Assembly (NCBI GenBank): GCA_947501215.1
Contig: CANMUS010000002.1
Location: 1 to 64,000, forward strand
Reading direction: 5' to 3'
Length of the DNA stretch: 64,000 bases
From: an uncultured Erythrobacter sp.
GTDB lineage: Bacteria; Pseudomonadota; Alphaproteobacteria; Sphingomonadales; Sphingomonadaceae
A model generated the notes under the pieces. That model saw nothing but the letters and a program-made list of their open reading frames with translations, made no database searches and was not told the origin of the DNA. The position numbers were made by a program, and so were the translations under genes. The stretch's first letter is position 1. The number at the start of each line of letters is the position of its first letter. Shown here piece after piece: positions 28,487-35,786 of the stretch.

Positions 28487-30727
28487 TCAACCGCCCATGC
28501 GGCTCGCTTCCGCTGCGGCCACCACCTCGTCCGGCCAGGTCACCTGCGTCTGCGTTTGCGGATTGAACACGTCTCCTTCGTAGACGGCTGCTTCCGCCGC
28601 CGCGATCTCTTCCGCCGTCAGGAATTCGCTCGGCTCGAGCGCGAAGACGTCGAGCCCGCGGCTGATCTCGGTCGCGTAGATTCGGCCCTTATACCAATAG
28701 GCCGACCAATACCCGCCGGTGACCAGCTGGTCTTCGTCCACCGGACCGCGGTCGAAATAGGCGATTTCGAACGGATTGGTGGCATCGGTGAAATCGATGA
28801 TCGACAACCCGCCCTGGTACCAGGCCTGCACGAAGATATCGCGCCCGGGCACCGGGATGATCGAGCCGTTGTGCGCGACGCAGTTCTCTTTGTCGCCCTG
28901 CGGCGCGGGCAGCTTGTACATGCCACGATATTCGAGCTTGCCGTTCTCGATCGCGTAGAAGGCATCGGCACCCCAGTTCATCGGATCGCCAGCCTGGCAG
29001 CGCGGCCGCCCGCCGCCGCCCCATTCGTCGGTGAACAGCACCTTGGTGCCGTCATTGTTGAAGGTGGCCGAGTGCCAGTAGGCGAAGCCCTTGTCGGTCA
29101 CGTCGTCGATGCGCTGCGGCTTGAGCGGATTGGAAATGTCCATGATGATGCCATTGCCCGAGCATGCCCCGGCAGCGAGGTTCTTCGCCGGGAACACCGT
29201 GATATCGTGGCACTGGTTGGTGTCATTGGTTTCCTGCGTCCGGCTGCCGTCCGGGTTCAGGCCGTGGTCGCCGCCCCGCCACAGGCCGGCGATCTGCCCG
29301 TCCTTGGCGAAGACGCGCGGGCTGTCGACGATGCGGGCCTTGGAGGGATCCGCCAGCGGGATTTCGATCACGTCGATGCTGAAAAGCGCGGTTTCGTCGC
29401 CCGCCGTATCGAAACAGCCGGGCAGTTCCTCGGCATCGCGGACATAGCTGGTGCCCGAGTTATAGACGATCAGGCGCGTGTCGTCGGCGCTGACGATGGA
29501 GTGAGTGTGGCTGCCGCGGCAGGTCTGCACCTGGCCAATCTGGCGCGGGCGGGTGATGTCGGAAATGTCGAAGATGCGGATTCCGCGGAAGCGCTCTTCG
29601 CTGACATTGCCGGTGACCCCCTGCAACCCGCAATCGATCCGCGCGCGGCTGTCCTGAACGCTCATCACGAGAATATCGCCTGCGATGGAGACGTCGCCCT
29701 GACCGCCGGGGCAGACGGTCGAGCTGACCAGCGTCGGCACCCCGTCATCACCGAGGCGATAGGCGTTGAAGCCGTGATAATTGCCCGCGACCATGATGTC
29801 GCCGGAGAAGGCAATGTCGGTATTGGCGAAGCTCAGCAGCGAGCCGCGCTCGCCGAAGCGGGGCTCTTCTTCCTCTGCATCGGCATCGGCTTCGGCGCTG
29901 TCGGTCGGTTCTTCGACCTTCGTATCGGCGGCTTCCTCGTCTTCATCGTCTTCGATCAGCGGCTGGAGCTGGGCGGGATTGGCAGGATCGAAAAAGCCGG
30001 CAGGCTTGGGCTGCGCTGCAACGAGCCGCAGGTTCAGGATCGCCTCTTCGGCATCGCGGAAGCCTGCTGCGAGCGTCGCGCGCGGATCGGTGGAGAGGTT
30101 AGCCGCGACCGCGTTCATCCGGTCGATCTCCGCCTGCTGGTCGGTCACCACCTCGTTGGTGAACTCGAACATCACCGGCTCGTAAGCGCTGCCCGGCGCC
30201 TTGTGCAGTTCATCGACCATGTCGATCGCGCCGAGGTGGTGGGCGGTCATCAGCTGGAGGAACATGCGGTCGAATTCGGTGCCGTTGGCGGCAGCGAGCG
30301 CCTGCATCTGGCTGGGGGTTGCCATCCCCTTCATCAGGCTGTGCGCGCCGTGGCCCATGTGCATCGAATGCGGTCCCTCGAGCTTCTCTCCGCGCTCTTC
30401 GAGCCAGGTCGTCATGAACCCGATCTCGTCCTTCTGGCTCGCATTGATCCGCTCGGCGATCTTGACGATAGCGTCGTTGTTCGTGCGCCCTTCGACGAGG
30501 TCGGCCATGGCCACGGCCTGCCGGTGATGGACGATCATGCCCTGCATGAAGGCGACGTCGGCCGGCGAGTAGGCCGTCTTCGACAGGGCGATCGCCTCGT
30601 CCTCGCCGATAACGCGCGGCGCCTCGCCCGGTGCGCCGGGCAGCACGATGGGCACCTCTTGAGCCAGTGCGGCTGTGGAGGTCGTAAGCAGCAGGCCGGC
30701 GGCCAGCGCCCGGAACGAATGTGTCAT
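28487..30727 (-). CDS. Secreted DUF305 plus LVIVD beta-propeller fusion
   Basis: The chosen ATG (30727) gives 746 residues with a signal peptide ending ALAQE. Two His-rich helical segments of DUF305 type follow (VHHRQAVAMADLVEG near residue 65 and TAHHLGAIDMVDELHK near 165). A very acidic linker (about residues 265-290) comes next. The C-terminal ~450 residues form an LVIVD-repeat propeller (GIRIFDISDITRP, SIIDFTDATNPFEIAYFD). DUF305 domains are ferritin-like and often metal- or copper-associated. No enzymatic role is proven. It is a monocistronic unit with its own terminator. Confidence 0.87.
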   Translation of the reverse strand: MTHSFRALAAGLLLTTSTAALAQEVPIVLPGAPGEAPRVIGEDEAIALSKTAYSPADVAFMQGMIVHHRQAVAMADLVEGRTNNDAIVKIAERINASQKDEIGFMTTWLEERGEKLEGPHSMHMGHGAHSLMKGMATPSQMQALAAANGTEFDRMFLQLMTAHHLGAIDMVDELHKAPGSAYEPVMFEFTNEVVTDQQAEIDRMNAVAANLSTDPRATLAAGFRDAEEAILNLRLVAAQPKPAGFFDPANPAQLQPLIEDDEDEEAADTKVEEPTDSAEADADAEEEEPRFGERGSLLSFANTDIAFSGDIMVAGNYHGFNAYRLGDDGVPTLVSSTVCPGGQGDVSIAGDILVMSVQDSRARIDCGLQGVTGNVSEERFRGIRIFDISDITRPRQIGQVQTCRGSHTHSIVSADDTRLIVYNSGTSYVRDAEELPGCFDTAGDETALFSIDVIEIPLADPSKARIVDSPRVFAKDGQIAGLWRGGDHGLNPDGSRTQETNDTNQCHDITVFPAKNLAAGACSGNGIIMDISNPLKPQRIDDVTDKGFAYWHSATFNNDGTKVLFTDEWGGGGRPRCQAGDPMNWGADAFYAIENGKLEYRGMYKLPAPQGDKENCVAHNGSIIPVPGRDIFVQAWYQGGLSIIDFTDATNPFEIAYFDRGPVDEDQLVTGGYWSAYWYKGRIYATEISRGLDVFALEPSEFLTAEEIAAAEAAVYEGDVFNPQTQTQVTWPDEVVAAAEASRMGG

Positions 30728-30834
30728 GATGTGCAGTCCCCGAAGTATGAAAGTGCGATAAGCCCCCCGCGCGCCCGCGCGGTCAAGCGATTGTTCTACG
30801 AACGGCGCTCTCGCCCTGATAAAAACGGATGCAA

Positions 30835-32127
30835 TCAACCGGATGCGAACTTGCCGCGCCGCGGGCCGAGATAGCCGAACAGATATGCGCCCACCTTGCG
30901 CATCTGGATTTCCTCGGCCCCCTCGGTGATGCGATAGCGGCGGTGGTGGCGGTAGATATGCTCGAACGGCTTGTGCCGCGAATAGCCGATACCGCCGTGC
31001 ACCTGCATCGCGCGATCCGCCGCCTCGCACACCAGCCGGTTCGCCCAGTAATTGCACATGCTGACCTTGTCGGAGATCGTTTTCTCGATCTCCTCATGCG
31101 GCAAGTTGTCCATTTCCCAGGCCGTCTTGTAGATCAACAGGCGCAGCATCTCGCACTGGGTCGCCAGCTCGACCAGCGGGAACTGGATACCCTGGTTGCG
31201 CGCCAGCTCCTGCCCGAACGGCTTGCGTTCGCGGGCGTACTTAACGCTTTCCTCGACACAATACTGCGCCGCGCCGCAGCTGCTCGCGGCCTGGCGGATG
31301 CGGTTCTGGTGGACGAAGCTCTGTGCCAGCGAAAGGCCCCTGCCCTCGACGCCGAGGATGGCGCTGTCGGGCACCCAGACGTTCGTGACGCTGAGGCGCG
31401 GGTGGTCGGTGGGCATGTTGAAGGTCCACAGCCACTCCTCGATCTCCAGCCCCTCGGTCGGGTTGGGGACGAGGAAGCAGGTGATCCCGCTGGCATCGCC
31501 ATCCTCGCCGGAGGTGCGGGCGAACATCGCGCAATGGGTGGCGACATGCATGCCGGTGATCCACATCTTCTCTCCGTCGATCCGCCAGCCTTCGACCCCG
31601 TCGCGCGTTTCGCGCACCGCCTTGGTCTCCATATGCGTGGCGTCGGAACCGTGATGCGGTTCAGTCAGGCCGAAAGCGACGCGGCGCTTGCCTTCGAACC
31701 CGCCGAGGATGAATTCCTGCTTCTGCTCCTCCGTGCCCCATTGTTCGAACATTTCGACGAAGGGGAAGTTGCCGACGATGCTGTGCTCGTTCTGCAGGTC
31801 GTTATGCAGTCCCAGGCCACGCTGGGCGAAGCGATCGCGGATTACCGCCATCCAGAGGTTCGAGCCATCCTTGCCGCCGTATTTCTTCGGCGCGCTGAAG
31901 CGCCAGTGGCCGGCGGCATCGGCACGCTTGCGGGCTTCGCGGAGCAGCTCTTCCCAATCCTCGCGCGGCAGGCCGCCCTTCTCGAAGTCGGTGCGTGCAT
32001 ATTCGCGGCGGTGGTCGAAGAAGCGGATGTTGTCGTCCTGCTGTTCGAGCGGGATGATTTCCGTCTCGATGAAGCCGACCAGCTCCTCGTAATACTTTTC
32101 GAGATCCTCGGGGATCGTGAAGTCCAT
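30835..32127 (-). CDS. Acyl-CoA dehydrogenase family protein (ACAD10/11 or LvaC-like)
   Basis: The start at 32127 overlaps the stop of the upstream kinase gene (TGATG) and has AGAGGA before it, giving 430 residues. The FAD acyl-CoA dehydrogenase fold is clear: AFGLTEPHHGSDAT, WITGMHVA, and the C-terminal QVHGGIGYSRHKPFEHIYRHHR with the usual GG-G motif. Pairing with an APH-type kinase is characteristic of 4-hydroxyacyl-CoA catabolism, where the kinase phosphorylates the hydroxyl and this protein eliminates phosphate. It may instead be an ordinary beta-oxidation enzyme. Confidence 0.9.
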   Translation of the reverse strand: MDFTIPEDLEKYYEELVGFIETEIIPLEQQDDNIRFFDHRREYARTDFEKGGLPREDWEELLREARKRADAAGHWRFSAPKKYGGKDGSNLWMAVIRDRFAQRGLGLHNDLQNEHSIVGNFPFVEMFEQWGTEEQKQEFILGGFEGKRRVAFGLTEPHHGSDATHMETKAVRETRDGVEGWRIDGEKMWITGMHVATHCAMFARTSGEDGDASGITCFLVPNPTEGLEIEEWLWTFNMPTDHPRLSVTNVWVPDSAILGVEGRGLSLAQSFVHQNRIRQAASSCGAAQYCVEESVKYARERKPFGQELARNQGIQFPLVELATQCEMLRLLIYKTAWEMDNLPHEEIEKTISDKVSMCNYWANRLVCEAADRAMQVHGGIGYSRHKPFEHIYRHHRRYRITEGAEEIQMRKVGAYLFGYLGPRRGKFASG

Positions 32128-33476
32128 CAGTCCTCTCCAGTCCATTTGGCGCGGGCTAGCGCGAGCATCGGGTATTTCGGCACGTCAGCCGCCAGCTTGT
32201 CCAGCGCGGAGCGGCGCAACAGCGCGAGCAGGCCGGGGGTCGCCAGCGAGCGTTCCCCGTCCAGAAGCTCCTGCGCCAGCAGATCGTCGGCGAATTCGAC
32301 ATCGACCCGGTCGCCGCGCGAAATCATGCCCAAAGCATTACGGGCGACAGCCAGCTGGAAACGGTTGTGCCCTTCCATGCGGTCCTTGATTGTGGCGAGC
32401 CATTCGGAAATCGCCTCAGCGATCTCGCCGACGCTCGCTTCGCCCATCGGATCGAGCTTCACATCGCTTGGCGGGAGCGGCCGAGCCTGTTCTTCCTCCG
32501 GCGCCTCGTCCTCCAGCAGCAGCAAAAGATCGAGCTCCTGTTCGCTGGTGCGACGCGAGATCACGACGCGCTCCAGCATCCGGTCTTCGCCGCTGCGCCA
32601 GAAATCGGCCATGCGGATGCAGCCGAGCGCCCACCACACGGTGCGGTAGACCAGCCAGAAGCGGAACCGGCCGGCATCCAGCGACACGCCGCTTTCCGCC
32701 TCATAGGCTTCGACATAGTCTTCGAGCGAGCCGAGACCCAGCGCCGGGCGATCGACCCTGGCGAAGCGCCAGACCGCCATGCAGCCGAAAGCGAGATCCT
32801 CGTGCCGGTCGCCGAAATGCGCGAGCTCCCAGTCGAGCACGCCGGTGAGGTGCGAATCCTCGGCCAGCAGATTGCCGAGGCGGAAATCACCATGATTGAG
32901 GACTGGCTCGACGCGCTCGGGCAGATTGTCGCGCAACCATTTGAGGCCCAGCGCGATGATCGGGCGGTCGCCGCCCACTTCTTCGAACTGCTCCGCCAGC
33001 CCTTCGACGGCCTCGGCATAGTCCATTTCGGGGACGTCGTCGGGGAGCGTCGCCGGATCGAGCGCATGGATGCGCGCCAGGTCGCGGGCCACTTCGCGCA
33101 GCAATTGCACGGGATCGTCCATCGCCAGGATCGCGCGGGGATCGGGCGTGCCGGGGAGAGCGCGCATCACGAAGCCGCTGCCTATCCCGTCATCCGGCTC
33201 GAGCACCAGGACGACTTCGGGTGCCGTGACCCCGGCCTCGAACGCCGCGCCGATGATCGCCGCTTCGCTGTCGTGACCGTAGGGCCGACCTTCCATGAAC
33301 TCGAGGCTCGGCGCGCGGCGCAGGACGTAGTCTTCCCGGTCGCAAGCAAAACGCCAGCTTTCCATGGTTGCCCCGCCGGTTAGGCGCGCGAGCCCGCTGG
33401 CCTCCCCCATGTCCGCCCGCGCGAGCGCCTCGTTCAAGCCGCGCTCGATCGCGCTTCGGCTGCCATCCGTTCCCAT
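32127..33476 (-). CDS. APH-family phosphotransferase (probable hydroxyacyl-CoA kinase)
   Basis: The 449-residue protein has an aminoglycoside phosphotransferase/choline-kinase fold. A nucleotide-binding N-lobe (GGATMESWRFACDREDYVLRR) precedes the catalytic VLNHGDFRLGNLL (Brenner motif, HGD) and the DFG-like GVLDWELAHFGD. The C-terminal ~120 residues are helical and outside the kinase. An in-frame TTG at 33497 is the alternative start. It is translationally coupled to the downstream acyl-CoA dehydrogenase, which argues for a lipid or CoA-ester substrate rather than antibiotics. Confidence 0.87.
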   Translation of the reverse strand: MGTDGSRSAIERGLNEALARADMGEASGLARLTGGATMESWRFACDREDYVLRRAPSLEFMEGRPYGHDSEAAIIGAAFEAGVTAPEVVLVLEPDDGIGSGFVMRALPGTPDPRAILAMDDPVQLLREVARDLARIHALDPATLPDDVPEMDYAEAVEGLAEQFEEVGGDRPIIALGLKWLRDNLPERVEPVLNHGDFRLGNLLAEDSHLTGVLDWELAHFGDRHEDLAFGCMAVWRFARVDRPALGLGSLEDYVEAYEAESGVSLDAGRFRFWLVYRTVWWALGCIRMADFWRSGEDRMLERVVISRRTSEQELDLLLLLEDEAPEEEQARPLPPSDVKLDPMGEASVGEIAEAISEWLATIKDRMEGHNRFQLAVARNALGMISRGDRVDVEFADDLLAQELLDGERSLATPGLLALLRRSALDKLAADVPKYPMLALARAKWTGED

Positions 33477-33578
33477 GCAGTCGATGCTTGCAGGCAAACG
33501 CTTCGCCGCTCAAGCCCGGACCCCTCCAAGGCCTCGTTCGTTGATGGTGCAGAAACAGACACAGCAGGAGAAATCTGG

Positions 33579-33986
33579 ATGAAACTTCCCAACAAGGCGC
33601 ATGTCGCAATCGTGGACGGCGAGAACTTTACGGTGATGCGCAATTCGGGGCAGATGTTCGAACCCAAGCTGGAGGATGCCCAGAAGCCCGATCTGACGGC
33701 GACCAACTACAGCGCCGGTGTGAAGCACCAGGACGATATCGGTCAGGAGCATGGTCGGACCGATTTGGAAGAACTCGCCCACGGCGCGGCTGCCGCCAAA
33801 TGGCTGAACGCCAAGGCCATCTCCGGGGAGATCAGCGACGTGCTCGTCATTGCCGACCCGAAGACGCTGGGCGAAATGCGGCGCCACTATCACGGCGAAC
33901 TCGAGAAAAAGCTGGTCGGCGAGATCGACAAGACGATGACGGGGGAGCCTGTCGACCGCATCGAAAAGGCTATCGCCGACGCTTAA
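33579..33986 (+). CDS. Host-attachment family protein
   Basis: The 135-residue protein resembles the small family annotated as required for attachment to host cells. It starts MKLPNKAHVAIVDGENFTVM, has the central DLEELAHGAAAAKWLNA segment, then VLVIADPKTLGEMRRHY and the GEIDKTMTG motif. AGGAGAAA precedes the ATG. It is soluble with no export signal. The fold resembles eRF1-type domains in related families, and the name should not be taken as proof of host interaction. Confidence 0.85.
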   Translation: MKLPNKAHVAIVDGENFTVMRNSGQMFEPKLEDAQKPDLTATNYSAGVKHQDDIGQEHGRTDLEELAHGAAAAKWLNAKAISGEISDVLVIADPKTLGEMRRHYHGELEKKLVGEIDKTMTGEPVDRIEKAIADA

Positions 33987-34126
33987 CGTTCGCGCCGCAT
34001 CCCGTTTGTTCCCGTTGTGACGAATCGATTGTCGTATTCGCGCCACTTTCTGTCGCTATATCCCTTGTTGCCGACGCTTGAGCTATCTTAAGCATCGGTA
34101 AACCACGTAAAGGGTAACAGGACGGG

Positions 34127-35149
34127 ATGCGGACAGGACTTTTCGGAAAGATTATTGCGGCGGGGGCCATCGCCCTGGCATCTCCCGCTATTGCCAACAG
34201 CGATACGCAGGCGTTCGAATCAGCCTTCGACAGGACCCTCGGGACCGAAGTTCGCGAACCTTCGTCGATGGTCGCACGCTACGAGACCGACTTCGAGCGG
34301 CAGATTGCGCGTCTCGCAGAAGGTTCACGCGGGCGCATCGGCGTTTACGCCGTCGACCTGACGACGGGCCAGGAAGTCGGCGTTCTCGCCGACCAGCGCT
34401 TTCCGATGGCCAGCACCAGCAAGGTCGCGATCGCCGCGACCTATCTTGCCGGTGTCGATGCGGGCAAATGGAGCCTGACAAGCGAATGGCAGCTGCCACG
34501 TCCGGGCGGTGCCTATATGCCTGCGTCTCGTCACATCAGCCTGATGATCAGCAAGAGCTGCAACGATTGCACCGACGCCATGCTCAATGCCGTCGGTGGC
34601 CCTGCTGCGGTGAATGCGTGGATGCAGAAGGCCGGGATCGAGGGCTTTACGCTTTCGCGCGATATCAAGACGCTGATCCGCGAAGACGGACGAAGCGATC
34701 CGGCATCGTCGATCGACATCCGCGACAGCGCGACTCCGCGCGCGATGGGCCAGCTGCTCGCGGGGATATACCAGGGCCGTTGGCTGAGCGACAAATCACG
34801 CCGCGTTCTGGTCGATGCCATGCTGGAGACGACGACCGGCAAGCGGCGGATGCGCTCCGTCCTGCCGATGAGCGCCATGCTCGCTCACAAGACCGGGACG
34901 CTCAGCCGCACCGCAAGCGATATCGGGATATTCCATATGCCGGACGGACGCGCGATCGCGGCCGCGATATACGTAACCGGGCAGAGCCCTTCGATGGCGG
35001 TCGAGAACGGCAGCAGGGCGCAGAAGCTGGAAGCGCGGCGCTTGCGCGACGGGCGGATCTCCACGATCACCGATGCGCTGTATCGTGGGTTCGGGCGCGC
35101 AGCCAATGATGGCCGCGCCTGGGCCAATGCGGATTATGGCGGCGAGTAA
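34127..35149 (+). CDS. Class A beta-lactamase-like serine hydrolase
   Basis: The 340-residue exported protein (signal ending SPAIAN) has the transpeptidase/beta-lactamase fold. STSK with the nucleophile Ser lies near residue 97 (FPMASTSKVAIAATYL), and KTG is present (AHKTGTLSRTASDIG). The SDN motif is changed to SCN (ISKSCNDCTDAML). RDSATPRAMGQLL matches class A enzymes, but the omega-loop WEPELN with the deacylating Glu is missing. It may be a penicillin-interacting or other serine hydrolase rather than a true resistance enzyme. Confidence 0.85.
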   Translation: MRTGLFGKIIAAGAIALASPAIANSDTQAFESAFDRTLGTEVREPSSMVARYETDFERQIARLAEGSRGRIGVYAVDLTTGQEVGVLADQRFPMASTSKVAIAATYLAGVDAGKWSLTSEWQLPRPGGAYMPASRHISLMISKSCNDCTDAMLNAVGGPAAVNAWMQKAGIEGFTLSRDIKTLIREDGRSDPASSIDIRDSATPRAMGQLLAGIYQGRWLSDKSRRVLVDAMLETTTGKRRMRSVLPMSAMLAHKTGTLSRTASDIGIFHMPDGRAIAAAIYVTGQSPSMAVENGSRAQKLEARRLRDGRISTITDALYRGFGRAANDGRAWANADYGGE

Positions 35150-35202
35150 GGCTCGCCAGGCCAGCTTACCGGACCTCTTCGACCAAGTGTGATGACAAAG
35201 GA

Positions 35203-35232
35203 AAAGGGCGGTGCCTTGCGGCACCGCCCTTT
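35203..35232. terminator. Bidirectional terminator between convergent genes
   Basis: AAAGGGCGGTGCC-TTGC-GGCACCGCCCTTT is a perfect 13-bp stem flanked by A and T runs. It can serve both the hydrolase gene (plus) and the small lipoprotein gene (minus). Confidence 0.9.
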
Positions 35233-35273
35233 CCTGTTTCGAAACGATAAACCGTTCCGAAGCGCTGGCGCGA

Positions 35274-35546
35274 TTAGTCGGCCTGTGCTTCAGCTTCGGT
35301 TTCGCCTTCGACTTCAGCTTCGACTTCAGCAGCGGCTGCGTCGGCGTCGGCGGCCATTTCTTCAGCACCGGCTTCCATTTCGGCGCCAGCAGCTTCCATG
35401 GAGTCGCCAGCGGCTTCCATGTTTGCTTCGGTGTCGGCAGCAGCCGAATCCATGGTGGTTTCAGCCGAGTCTTCGGTGGCTTCCGAGCAAGCGGCGAGCG
35501 AGAGAGCAGCGGCCGAAGCGGCAGCAACAAGAGCGATCTTACGCAT
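35274..35546 (-). CDS. Small acidic Ala/Glu-rich lipoprotein
   Basis: The ATG at 35546 with a GAGGA Shine-Dalgarno gives 90 residues. A lipobox (LSLAAC, Cys near residue 20) is followed by a low-complexity tail of Ala, Glu, Asp and Met (DSMEAAGAEMEAGAEEMA) that should form a highly acidic amphipathic helix. Its function is unknown. It recalls entericidin-like or Lpp-like small envelope lipoproteins only in general design. Confidence 0.8.
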   Translation of the reverse strand: MRKIALVAAASAAALSLAACSEATEDSAETTMDSAAADTEANMEAAGDSMEAAGAEMEAGAEEMAADADAAAAEVEAEVEGETEAEAQAD

Positions 35547-35786
35547 AATATAATTCCTCAAACAGCGAGTTTGGAGCATCGGGGCGACCCTTGGCCGACC
35601 CTTTGCGCGAGTCCCAAATCAGGCCTCACGATGTCTAAATAAGGGCGACAATGTGGCAGCGCAAGCGATTAGCGACCAATTTCGCCTTTTTTCTGCCTTA
35701 TTTTTTCGAAAATGCCGGATTTCTGCCATATTTTGGTAGGCGTGAAATTTCTCCCCATGCCGCAGTCACGCTGCTAAGTCGCCCCG

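Noticed and set aside
28274-30874. 866-codon plus-strand frame opposite the DUF305-LVIVD gene
   Set aside because: It mirrors the minus gene with its signal peptide, known domains and terminator. The plus translation has no plausible family.
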